From Tretioscincus oriximinensis (Eukaryota; Chordata; Lepidosauria; Squamata; Gymnophthalmidae), in NCBI GenBank assembly GCA_022410635.1, contig JAJVDF010000138.1:1748840-1812839 (forward strand): a DNA stretch of 64,000 nucleotides. The letters are read 5' to 3'. The notes under the pieces are model-generated. The model made no database searches, was not told where the DNA came from, and was given only the letters and a program-made list of their open reading frames with translations. Made by a program: the position numbers and the translations under genes. Shown here one piece after another: positions 53,129 to 62,570 of this stretch (positions are counted from its first letter, which is position 1; each line of letters opens with the position of its first letter).

Positions 53129-53744
53129 AACTTATTTTTTTTTCCAGACTGCAACAATGTTGGGGATGCTGAGAAGCAGTTAAACTGGAGATGTGTCTAT
53201 TCTTAATGCTTAGCCCCCATCAGATGAACTGTTTAAATCCGGGATCGCTAGTTTAAATCCAATCGCTTGTTCGTCCTCACCTTTCTGTGTTTCTGCCATG
53301 AGGAGCTGATATATCCACAGGGAATTGTGTTCCAGCTTCTTTGCTCACCTGAGCTCCCATGTACTGTCTCCCAAAGAGTGGCTCTTCCCTCCTCCCCTTG
53401 TATACCTGAGCTTCAGTATGGATGTCTTGCCCCAAATCTCTGCCAAATGCACATGCCTTGCCTCAAATCTTGGCTGAATTCTCCCCCATACACGCCATAC
53501 CACACATTTTGGGGGAAAGGAGAAGGCTGTGCCAATATCTGCATGTAATTACTATCAGGAAAAACAAGTATAATGGGGCTTTCTAGTGAATGGATTGCTG
53601 AAACTGCGTGAGCATGTGAGGTGGATTTGCCTTGATGTAACTACCATAGTGGTAGAAGCATCTCACTTGGATGTCGCCTTAGTGTCTGAAGCTTTCCATT
53701 CCTCAGAGAAGATGAATAACTGTGTCAAATACAATATTCACAAT
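53129..53744. other. Unassigned sequence
   Basis: No gene or repeat recognised. Confidence 0.3.
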
Positions 53745-54195
53745 ACAAATAAAGGTAACAAGGAAGGTGGTACTTTTGCATGGAGATTTGGAGAATATAT
53801 GGCCAGCGGATGGTAAGGGATATGATAGATAAAATAATTAGATGTGCTCAAACTATTCTTGTGAGTGGGAGGAAGGACGGTACTAAATGAACAATGCAGG
53901 AAATTTATGAATATAAGATTAAGGTGGTTGCTACTAAAATTTCTAATTGTAGAATAAATAATCTGGAAAATGTACAGAAAACAGAAAAATGTAAACAAAA
54001 ATGGTGGATAATAAAGAACTATTTGAGGGCAAACATAAGGAGTGAAGCAATGAAAACGAAGTTGAATTTAGTATTCCAGATGTGACCCCTCAAGTGAATA
54101 TTGAATAAGTATGCAAATATGGGAGGGGGAGAGTATAATATAAAGGATTTTTTTTGAAACACTGTAACAATTCTTGAATATTTATTATTGTATTA
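53745..54195 (+). mobile_element. L1 3' end, decayed
   Basis: MVRDMIDKIIRCAQTILVSGRKDGTK resembles the segment at 29945-30035, and NLENVQKTEKCKQKWWIIKNYL the following part. An AT-rich 3' UTR ends ...TTTATTATTGTATTATGATAAAA. Ten bases on, a MITE-2 foldback begins. Confidence 0.55.
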
Positions 54196-54203
54196 TGATA
54201 AAA

Positions 54204-54405
54204 TAGGCTGACCAGATGACCCCTTTTTTGGGGGGGTTGAAAACCCGGTTTTGGGGTGCCTCCCAGTTTTTTCTGAGGAATTTCTTTTTTAAAAAAAGAT
54301 TTTTTTTTCAATTTTGTTTTGTTTTTTATTTTTTTTCCTCAGAAAAATCCAAAACAGTAATAGGGTTTCAACCCCCCCCCAAAAGGAGTCATCTGGTCAA
54401 GCCTA
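54204..54405. mobile_element. MITE-2 foldback copy
   Basis: TAGGCTGACCAGATGACCCC to GGAGTCATCTGGTCAAGCCTA with complementary arms and a T-rich centre. Flanking octamers TGATAAAA and TATAAAAA are only partly alike. Confidence 0.75.
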
Positions 54406-55140
54406 TATAAAAACTACTGAAATTAGCCCGTTGCATTCTGGTAATGCTACAGGTTCTAGCTCCTCCTCCCCCTTGCTGCCTTACCCACCCACTCCCTCCT
54501 TCCCTTGCCCCCTCCCATCTCCCTTTCAGTTGCTGCTTCTTTGTTTCATTTCTTCTTTTTGTTTTCCTTCCTTATTCCTTTTCTTCTTTATTTTTTCTTC
54601 TTCATCCTCCTTCCTTTCTATCTTTCATCCACTTCTTCCTTTGTTTTTTCTTTCCTTACTTCCTTTGCCTCCCAATACTGAACTCTGAGGTATATTCCAC
54701 TTCTCACATCTTTTCACCTAGAGAACTATCCATTTTTTTTTACCATTCCCCGGTATCCCGTCATCTAGTTAGTTTCTAACCCAGGACTCTGGACTCTAGA
54801 AGTTAACAAAGTTCCAAGCCTTGTCATTGGTCTCTAGAGGTTGCCAAATTTCTGATCCGTCATTGGTCCCTGGAAGCTGCCGAAGTTCCGAGCCCTGTCA
54901 NTGGTCTCTGGAAGCTGCCAAAGTTCCGAGCCCTGTCATTGGTCTCTGGAAGCTGCCAAAGTTCCGAGCCCTGTCATTGGTCTCTGGAAGCTGCCAAAGT
55001 TCCGAGCCCTGTCATTGGTCTCTGGAAGCTGCCAAAGTTCCGAGCCCTGTCATTGGTCTCTGGAAGCTGCCAAAGTTCCGAGCCCTGTCATTGGTCGTTA
55101 TACCCCAGAATGTTGAACTCTCTCACACACCATTATGATA
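54406..55140 (+). repeat. Repeat X, longest copy
   Basis: Block order: TTAGCCCGTTGCATTCTGGTAATGC end; a 200-bp pyrimidine tract (54460-54670); linker; eight 38-bp units (54791-55092); then CCCAGAATGTTGAACTCTCTCACACACC. The same order, inverted, occurs at 62160-62570 and 7000-7245. Type of element unknown: an LTR with enhancer repeats, a LINE 5' UTR with monomers and a non-autonomous DNA element are all possible. Confidence 0.65.
54791..55092 (+). repeat. Eight-unit 38-bp tandem array with CCAAT boxes
   Basis: Unit GGTCTCTGGAAGCTGCC + AAAGTTCCGAGCCCTGTCATT. Units 4-8 (54903-55092) are identical except none; units 1-3 are diverged (unit 2 is 36 bp; unit 3 has an N). Each junction reads GTCATTGGTC, i.e. 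an inverse CCAAT (GACCAATGAC) every 38 bp. Since 38 is not a multiple of 3, the open frames through it rotate frames and are not genes. Confidence 0.92.
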
Positions 55141-55279
55141 AAAGTGTTTTGAAACAACAACCACCCCCAAACAAACTATAAATCAGTAAACATAAATGCT
55201 GTCAGGAAAAAGAGAAACAGGAAGTTGTCAGTTTGTTATTGTTTACATCTGGAACCCCATCTGTAGCAGTAATACCCCA

Positions 55280-55740
55280 TTCTTATTCTGAATTATTTTA
55301 ATTGCAGGAAACGCAGGAGTATATCACTCCGCAGAACATACATGTATATATAATGAATAACACAGATCTGGGAGGCTTTCGTTTCAGCACTGGGGAGATC
55401 AAAGACTGTCCCTGGCAGTAAAATGATTTTGATACATTTGTCATAGGCAGCTGTTATGCTAATCTCATTTATGCAGTTGTCAGCTGAAGAACCAGCTTAG
55501 TGGGGGGAGGGGGGGAATCATTATTAGATCCCCATTGTGATAAATGTTATTTATTACTGTCAAATGGCATTAGTGTTTGATTCAAAGGCGGGGGAAGTGG
55601 GCAAAAATTGGACACGAGGTTCAGCCATTCACGGCGGACGGTAACAAAAGGCAGTTGATGAGTCCCAGCCAAAACGAACTTCATTTTCTGCAGTAAGAAA
55701 GAATAATGGATTTAATTTGCATATGTTTTAAAAGGGTAAT
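55280..55740. other. Unique segment, possible conserved non-coding element
   Basis: Complex, low-repeat sequence with AT-rich homeodomain-like and bZIP-like cores (TTATGCTAATCTCATTTATGCAG, TTGATTCAAAGGCGGG, TTAATTTGCATATG). It resembles developmental enhancers in texture, without proof. Confidence 0.3.
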
Positions 55741-56066
55741 GAAGTAATATGATGTTTATCTTGGTGGAAGAGTGGCAATTGTTGCTGGCGGGGTGCCAGC
55801 AGCATTGCAGCCACTGTGCAATGTTTACTGTTCACTCGGTGTGGAAAGGGGCTCTGGCACCCTCCCCAGGCTCCACCCCAGTGGCAGGTGCAAAAATGGG
55901 ACCAGGATAATTTATTCATTAGGTCAAAAAAAGGACAGCCCTCCTCCTTAGCAACTCCTCTCTTCTTCATCTTTGGCACTTAAAAACAAATGAAAAGGGG
56001 GAAAAAGACTTTCATAACTTTGTGAAGAAGAAGAGGAAGAGGAGGATGTGGAAGAGGAGAGGAAAG

Positions 56067-56099
<33 letters not shown>

Positions 56100-56139
56100 A
56101 GACCCATTCTCCCTCCCTTGATTACACCACTGAACATGT
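55741..56139. other. Unassigned, with purine tract
   Basis: 56025-56100 is A/G-rich (GAAGAAGAGGAAGAGGAGG). No gene. Confidence 0.35.
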
Positions 56140-56350
56140 GGTCAGTTTGTTGTAATGGTTAGAGTGTTGGACACTTATCTGGTACTCTCCCAGTGTGATT
56201 CCAGACTCATCCATGAAGCCAGCTGTGTGACCTTGGGCCCAGTCATGGTTTTCTGAGCCCCGCCTATTTTACAGAGTGTCTGTTGTGGAGAAAGCAACAA
56301 AACCTATGTACACCGCCCTTTGGGAAATGGGCGTTATAAATAAACATGAT
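56140..56350 (+). mobile_element. SINE-A head with an L2-like tail
   Basis: Head GTTGTAATGGTTAGAGTGTTGGAC, B-box-like CAGTGTGATTCCAGACTC, body CATGAAGCCAGCTGTGTGACCTTGGGC and GTGTCTGTTGTGGAG. The tail is CCGCCCTTTGGGAAATGGGCGTTATAAATAAAC, unlike the TATAAAAACC module of other SINE-A copies. Confidence 0.65.
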
Positions 56351-57114
56351 TGTATACGAAGAGTGAATTGTTTGAAACCTACGCTCTCTTGCAGGTTGAT
56401 GGAAATCCATGTGATGTCTTGGAGCGATAGATTCATTTTTTAAAAGAAAAAGAATAGAGATCATTGTGCAAAGAAGAAATAATTCTGTGCAGGTTTGAAG
56501 AGGCAGCAGAGGGGGTCTGTGTGTTTGTGGATTTGCACTGCCACATTTTGATATCCTTGATCCCGTTTTTGCAGAATGGTTTCAATGATGCACATCTGCA
56601 GTTTAGTTACTCCCTCCCCTCTGTTGAAAATACAGATAGCCTAATTATAGTTATGCATATTCTATGCTTTGCAGCACTTAAATAGAAACACATAAATAAC
56701 ATATCCTCAGACACTGTATTTATTATTTATGAGCATTATACAAAAACCTTCCCTCCACTGGACTCTTCATTCCTTTGGGTATTCTTTGCTGCTCAAAAGT
56801 ATACAGTTGGGATTGGATGCATTTATGTGCAGTTGCTAAGGGTCTGTGGGGAAAATCTGTATTTCATTTATTTATTTATCTAAAGCACCATCCATAAATA
56901 CAAATCATATATATATATGAAGATCCATATCGATATATAGATCTATTTATCTATCTAGAAAAAAATACATAAATAAATAACAAAATATAACAGTCTTATA
57001 TGTAGTAAAGAGGATGGTTATTCCTAGTCCGTATCGGGGACTATTCATTCAGATGAGTTAAAAAAAAGAAAGATTTTCAAGCCTTTTCGGAATCGATATA
57101 GATCTTCCTCTTAG
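56351..57114. other. Unassigned AT-rich sequence
   Basis: No gene. 56870-57000 is rich in TTTATTTATTTAT and ATATAT. Confidence 0.3.
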
Positions 57115-57428
57115 AGAGGTACGAATGGCGCAGTTGTTAAGAGACTGTCTTTCAATCAAGAAACCTGTTCCTGAAGCCCTGTATTGGCTATGGAGAAGGG
57201 TGAAGTTGCTGGCCTCAGTTTCAGCCAACTCAGCCATTTGAAAGAAAGTAGATTTGCAGTCTACATTTCAAGTAGATTCATGAGTACCAACTCTAATCTG
57301 GAGGAAAAAATAGAATAGATGTAAGCCTTCAGGCGAAAATTAACCTTGTAAGCTTGGTTGAGTACCTTCAGGTGAGTATGGCAGGGTATAAAAACCAGAT
57401 TCTTCTTCTTCTCCTCCTCCTCCTCCCC
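57115..57428 (+). mobile_element. SINE-B, older subtype
   Basis: Head GTACGAATGGCGCAGTTGTTAAGAG with CAAGAAACCTGTTCCTGAAGCCCTG, body GCCAACTCAGCCATTTGAAAG, tail AAGCTTGGTTGAGTACCTTCAGGTGAG...GGGTATAAAAACC then (TTC/TCC)n. Confidence 0.7.
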
Positions 57429-57634
57429 CCACCCTCCCTGAACATTGCATTAGTAAGGAAGCAACTGGATGGAAGTGCAAGGGAGCAGATACAGCTTAGA
57501 TATTTGAGAAACGTTTCTGATAGACTGAACAACCAAGTGTTGTTCTTGTATATATTTTTAATCTATCTTCAGTCTCAAAGAATTGGACTAAACTAGGGAA
57601 AAATGGTTTCTTTCCTGGTTCAGTTCTTCAGCAC

Positions 57635-57810
57635 AGAAGATGCTACAGGAAGTGGTGAGCTTTTCGATGGACGTCTTCAAAGAGAGGCCAGATGGTCATC
57701 TGTCTAGAATGGTTTAGTGACTCCTGTTTTTAATAAAGGTTAGAACCCAACCATGTAGGAGTCTAGTCAAACTCTATGACTTTTTGGATTCAATGGCTCT
57801 ATGATAAAAA
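57635..57810 (+). mobile_element. CR1 3' end, second subfamily
   Basis: ACGTCTTCAAAGAGAGGCCAGATGGTCATCTGTC, GTAGGAGTCTAGTCAAACTCTATGAC, ending GGCTCTATGAT. This is a CR1 terminus (ATTCTATGAT type), not the TTCTTATG subfamily. Confidence 0.7.
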
Positions 57811-57811
57811 C

Positions 57812-57930
57812 TACATAAGAACACAAGCATAACCCTTCTGGGACAGGTCACAACACATGTTGCCCAGTATCCTACCTAACACAGTGGACTATTATTGGCT
57901 TCTTGGCAGTCTTAAGTAGAAGACAAAAGG
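57812..57930 (-). mobile_element. CR1 3' UTR fragment
   Basis: Inverted terminus CATAAGAACACAAGCATAACCCTTCTGGGAC, CCAGTATCCTACCTAACACAGTGGAC. Short and decayed. Confidence 0.6.
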
Positions 57931-58262
57931 AATGTCTTCAAAGAAATATTAGGCAATCCCAAATATAAATCAAACAAAAACACTTGTCAACAGTTGGTCC
58001 TGACTCAGTGACATCAGACAAGTCGAATAATGCTAGTTATGGTGGGTAACACCTGGATGCAGACGGTTAAACCAGTGCTCTCAAGATGTTGCGAAGTTGG
58101 ACGTTCTAGTTGAGTGTGAAGGACCTTCTAGTCCAGCAGAATTTAGTAGAATCTAGTTGCACCTGTACCATCTACTTCTCAACTGAGAACATTTGAGGAA
58201 GCAGGCATGGAGGTTGTGAGCCAATTGCTATTTTCATCTCTCATCCTAGCCTATGATTCAGT
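57931..58262. other. Unassigned sequence
   Basis: No gene or repeat recognised. Confidence 0.3.
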
Positions 58263-58650
58263 AGTTCTTCTTCTTTTTCTTCTTTTTCTTCTTTTTCTTC
58301 TTTTTCTTCTTTTTCTTCTTTTTCTTCTTTTTCTTCTTTTTCTTCTTTTTCTTCTTTTTCTTTTTCTTTTTCTTTTTCTGCTTCTTCTTCTGCTTCTTCT
58401 GCTTCTTCTGCTTCTCCTCCTTCTCCTCCTTCTCCTCCTCCTCTTCCTCCTCTTCCTCCTCCTTCTCCTCCTTCTCCTCCTTCTCCTTCTTCTCCTCCTN
58501 NNNNNNNNNNNNNNNNNNNNNNNNNNNNNNNNNNNNNNNNNNNNNNNNNNNNNNNNNNNNNNNNNTCTCCTCCTTCTCCCTCTCCTCCTTCTCCCTCTCC
58601 TCCTTCTCCCTCTCCTTCTTCTCCTCCTCCTCCTCCTTCTTCTCCTTTTT
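58263..58650 (+). repeat. Pyrimidine microsatellite with assembly gap
   Basis: (TTCTTCTTTTTC)n, then CTTCTGCTTC and CTCCTTCTC mixtures. N from 58500 to 58565 (66 bases) marks an unresolved gap whose true length is unknown. The poly-Leu and poly-Arg frames are composition artefacts. Confidence 0.97.
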
Positions 58651-59261
58651 AAAATATTGGGACAGTTTGGGGAAAATTTGAAGGGATAATTTCTTTTTTT
58701 AAAAAAACCACAGTCTTTCCAGACCATTTTCTTACTTTTCCTTGAGGCTGGACTATCTTTTTTCTTATTAAAGGCAGTTTCATCTCAATTTCCCTTTGAA
58801 CGGAATTGTTCCGTGGCGTCTCCATTTGTTGTGATAGAAATCACATTGGCACATTAGATGAGATAAGAGTGGCTCTTTGAGTCTGAGGTTTGCTTGTCAA
58901 GCGGTGTGATGTATTCCATGACAACTGTCTTCTGGGGAGTGTGGGATTGTTATGACATGTATAATATAGCAGAGGAGCTGCTTTGAAGCTTTTGAAATTT
59001 ATCACTCTCAGACGCTGACATATTGAGTCATGGGCTTATCGGAGACACTGAAGAGAGCTGAAATTGTCTACAGCTTAGTCATAACTAGGTGACTAGCAAA
59101 TTCTGATAACAAGGATTATCTCTGGAAATGGAGACTGGGAAGTCAATAACGGTTATGGCTTTCTATGCCTTCTCCTTTTCTGCAGAAAATGGACTGTCTC
59201 CCTTTGCTTTTTCACAGGCTTTGAAAGCCTGTTTGATGTACTGATTGGATGTGTTCATAGT
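58651..59261. other. Unassigned sequence
   Basis: No gene. 58790-59110 looks unique and non-repetitive. Confidence 0.3.
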
Positions 59262-59380
59262 CCTCCATGGAGCCAGCTGGGTGTCCTTGGCCAGTCACAG
59301 TTCTTTAAAATGCTCTCAGCCCCACTTGCTTCACAGGGTGTCTGTTGTGGAGAAAGGCAATACAATTGTTGTTGTTGTTG
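59262..59380 (+). mobile_element. SINE-A, 5'-truncated, (GTT)n tail
   Basis: TCCATGGAGCCAGCTGGGTGTCCTTGGCCAGTCACAG, CAGCCCCACTTGCTTCACAGGGTGTCTGTTGTGGAGAAAGG, then (GTT)6. The tRNA-like head is missing and the tail differs from other copies. Confidence 0.7.
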
Positions 59381-60158
59381 TTAAATATTGTGTCTTAGAC
59401 AGTAGAACTGTTAAGACCAACAACTGGAAAGCTGCCCTCTGATTGCCAATTCTCTCGACACCCTCCAATCATCCCCAAAACCTGCTTAAATTTATCTTAA
59501 ATTTCCGTTTGTTTTGGGATTTTGAGACTGGAGAATAGTCCAATCAAATAGCAAGAACAGAACATTCATGTGGCTAATTGTTTGACTGCTCCTTAGTCTT
59601 ACATTAAACGTAACCTTGTGAAGTTAATTTAAAATTTGACCACACGAGGTTAAGGTAAATTCCCTGGAAGTGTAAATATGGCAAGTTCGCTCCAATTACA
59701 ATAAGGACGTGAGGTGGGCAGCAAAGCATGTAGACTATTACCATCAGTCTATTACCCTTTATCACCATCTGTTGCTGCTTGGGATGCTTATAGAGGGGAA
59801 TAAGGCTGGGCCTGACTCAGCTGTTTCCCAGTAAGGGTACCTTTCAAGAGATATTTTTACAGGGATGGTACCTATATCTTGAAGGATCCCCCCTATGTTT
59901 TCACAGAAGTTCAGCGATCCACTAGCAAAACAAGTCCGTAGTCTCAGTTTTTCTTATTGCTCCTTTTTTAAAACTTTGTTTCAGACTACTGTTTAAGCCC
60001 ACTAAAAGCCTTCTTGGTTGTAAAGGTTTGTTGGTTCCCGGCTTGCAGAGAATGATGGGGATTATAGTAAAATAAGGGCAGCAATGGCTTATTGGACATG
60101 TGCTGTCATGAGAATACAAGGAAATAAGAAACAGTGAGGGAAATTGAAGGGAGGTGGA
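59381..60158. other. Unassigned sequence
   Basis: No gene or repeat recognised. Confidence 0.3.
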
Positions 60159-60352
60159 TAGGCTGACCAGATGACCCCTTTGTGGGATGAGGGATTGAAA
60201 ACCCGTTTTGGGGGTGCCTCCCATTTTTAAAAAAAACAAAAAAAATTCAAAAAAAATATTTTTTTGAAAAAAATTTCCTCAGAAAAAAATGGGAGGCACC
60301 CCAAAATGGGTTTTCAACCCCCCCCCCCCAAAGGGGTCATCGGGTCAGCCTA
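60159..60352. mobile_element. MITE-2 foldback copy
   Basis: TAGGCTGACCAGATGACCCC to GGGGTCATCGGGTCAGCCTA with about 85-bp complementary arms and an A/T centre. Flanking octamers GAGGTGGA and GTGGGGCA agree at 5 of 8. Confidence 0.8.
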
Positions 60353-60377
60353 GTGGGGCAGAATCCCAAATGTGTGG

Positions 60378-60500
60378 AATAATTATTTATTATTTATTTA
60401 TATTTATAACCTGCTGCCCTCTCATGGCGACGAACAGTAAAACATCAACACAAGATTAACAAATGAAAAACAGTATAAAAACAATATCTAAAGTGGGTAC
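60378..60500 (-). repeat. L2-like tail, inverted
   Basis: TTATTTATTATTTATTTATATTTATAACCTGCTGCCCTCTCATGGCGAC is the inverse of an L2-style TTTGTT...CGCC.TGAGAGGGC...TATAAATAAATAA tail. Confidence 0.45.
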
Positions 60501-61077
60501 AAAAATGAACATTCTCTTCAGCCAAAGGCCAGGTGAAAGAGGTGAGTGGGGAGGCAATCATAAATGGATTATTCCAGACTGAAAATAAATTCTGAAATTA
60601 AAGAGGTCATGGGGAGGGGGCCTAAATCGTTTCTCTGAGACTCTCCATCTGCTGATTGCATCAGTTTCTACTATGGCAGGGGCTACAACAGGAAGCCTGT
60701 CTTAGAGCTGCATAGCTGTTGACTGCAAGGATACTGAACAGGCCACTTCCTGTTCCAAAATGTGAAAGGTTAGCAAATGGACCAGTCCAGGTAGCACTAG
60801 TCTTCTGGGACTTCTTCAAATGGGTAAGTGCAAATTTACCCCTGGTCAGTGGATGGATGAGAGTTATGAGGCATGTTACATTTGCTTATGGAAAAAAAGT
60901 CTGCATGTGTTTAAATGCACAAGTTAATAGGGATGAAAATGAGTGCTCTTTTAATGAAGAGCTAAGCACTAGAGATTAATTTAACAATTATTTTAAAAAG
61001 AGCCCACGTTAGCTTGTGGGCTTATTTCCAATAGATAAATGGGGAGGGGAGGGGGGATAGGAATAGGAGAATTTTTG
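60501..61077. other. Unassigned sequence
   Basis: No gene or repeat recognised. Confidence 0.3.
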
Positions 61078-61265
61078 AACGGCCATAGCTCAACGGTAGA
61101 ACAGTTTGTCTGAAGAGTGGGGAGTCACTGGTTCAATCCACTGCTTCTGTCCAAAAATAGGTAGTGGTGAATCACTTCTGCATCTCTTCCAAGACAACTG
61201 TGTAACGATTCCTATGTAGGTTCCCAAGTGGTCAACAAAGATTCAGCCACAATAACAACAACAAG
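61078..61265 (+). mobile_element. SINE-C: another tRNA-derived SINE
   Basis: Head GGCCATAGCTCAACGGTAGAAC (A box) and ACTGGTTCAATCCAC (B box) with a tRNA-like spacing of about 35 bp. A body then ends in an (AAC)n tail (AACAACAACAAGG). It differs from SINE-A and SINE-B. No tRNA-like cloverleaf acceptor arm, so it is not a tRNA gene. Confidence 0.6.
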
Positions 61266-62159
61266 GGTACTTAATGATAATGAGCCTGTCTTGGGTAGGA
61301 ATNGGGAACTAATCCCAGGTCCTATCCAGGTGACTCCTTAAATCCAGTAAATATTCTAAATTNGGAATAACCCCATCACAACTCTGCCCCCACATACCTC
61401 TTAGTCTGCGCTACTGTAGCAAGTATTTGTTTTGCAGCTCTGTGAACTCACCTCATGTGCAGCCTTCTGATTGGCTGGTCTTTTCTCCTCTCGTACATCA
61501 GAGCTTTCAGTTCTTTCCTCTCTCTCCTCCCTACTCCAAGTGCAAACATCAGACAAGCTTTTTAATGGGGAAATGCAGTCGATCCCTCTGAAGTCTGTAC
61601 AGCTCTCCTATCTGCGAAAACTGTGGCAACAGGATTTAAACCGAGGGGATTACTGAATTTACTTCAGAGTGTGAGGTGGGATTCTACATGCATGGGGAAG
61701 AAAAAATCTCGTTTGGATGGGGCCCAATACACTATATAAAGTGAGATAATCAAAATAAATATATTTGTTAAAAATTAAATAAAAACATAGGAAGCATTCA
61801 TTCAGCACAAAGCATGGTCACAGCTAAGTTTTAATCCAGCTTCAATCCAATTTCGGAGCGNGAGAAAAATATCAAGATACCCTGCAGTTTTCTTTGGGCA
61901 TTTTCTAATTCGGAAAACTCACCTTTAGTTTAGATCAGGTGCAAAGAAAATTGCTATTCACTTTGCTGCTATGTTTTTCTATTCTGAAGGCAAACTGAAG
62001 TGGGATAAATATTTAGATGTGTCCTGGACAAATTTTAGGGGGGGAGGGGGTTGTCACTCATAAAGTCAACATTCCATAAAATTCCCTTTTTTGTTTTATT
62101 GCATTTCTTTACGATTCCATTACATTTTAAAATGTGTTCTACATATTACAACCTGTACN
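61266..62159. other. Unassigned sequence
   Basis: No gene. 61830-61960 has a weak similarity to the 34.3- and 44.6-kb motif. Confidence 0.3.
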
Positions 62160-62570
62160 TATATTAAAATGTGTATTGAAGAGTCCAACAACCTGAGTTT
62201 TAACAACCAATGACAGGGCTCAAAGTTTTGACAGCCTCCAGAGTCTAGTGACAGGGCTTGGAACTTTGGCAGCCTCCAGAGACCAATAATTCGGCTCAGA
62301 ACTAGCAGCCTCAAGAGAGGAAGGGAGGAAGATAAGAAGGGNGGCGGAAGAAGGAAAGATGGGACAAAGAAAGAAAGGAGGAAGATAAGGAGAAAAGAAG
62401 GAAAGGAAGGAGACCATAAGGAAAGGATGGAGAAAAGAAAGGAAGAAGGAAGGAAGGAGGGATGGGATGGGGCAAGGGAGGGAGGCATTGATGGGAGCAA
62501 GGAGAAAGAGGGGATATATCCAATTGCATTGCTGTAACCCAACAGGCTAATTCTGCTAGTTGTGTGGCAT
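62160..62570 (-). repeat. Repeat X copy
   Basis: Inverse of the 54.4-kb layout: CAACCAATGACAGGGCTCAAAG, GACAGCCTCCAGAG units (about three, decayed), a 200-bp purine tract with GGAAGGAAGG, then CATTGCTGTAACCCAACAGGCTAATTCTGCTAG. CCAAT boxes are kept in some units. Confidence 0.6.

Noticed and set aside
54791..55092. CRISPR array
   Set aside because: Head-to-tail 38-bp units with no spacers, in a vertebrate genome.
54314..55181. Frames of 80-124 codons in repeat X
   Set aside because: Pyrimidine tract and 38-bp tandem units; the unit length is not divisible by three, so the open reading is accidental.
58207..58727. Frames of about 160 codons (poly-Leu, poly-Arg)
   Set aside because: Microsatellite plus N gap.
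61078..61150. tRNA gene
   Set aside because: Same reason; it is the head of SINE-C with an (AAC)n tail.
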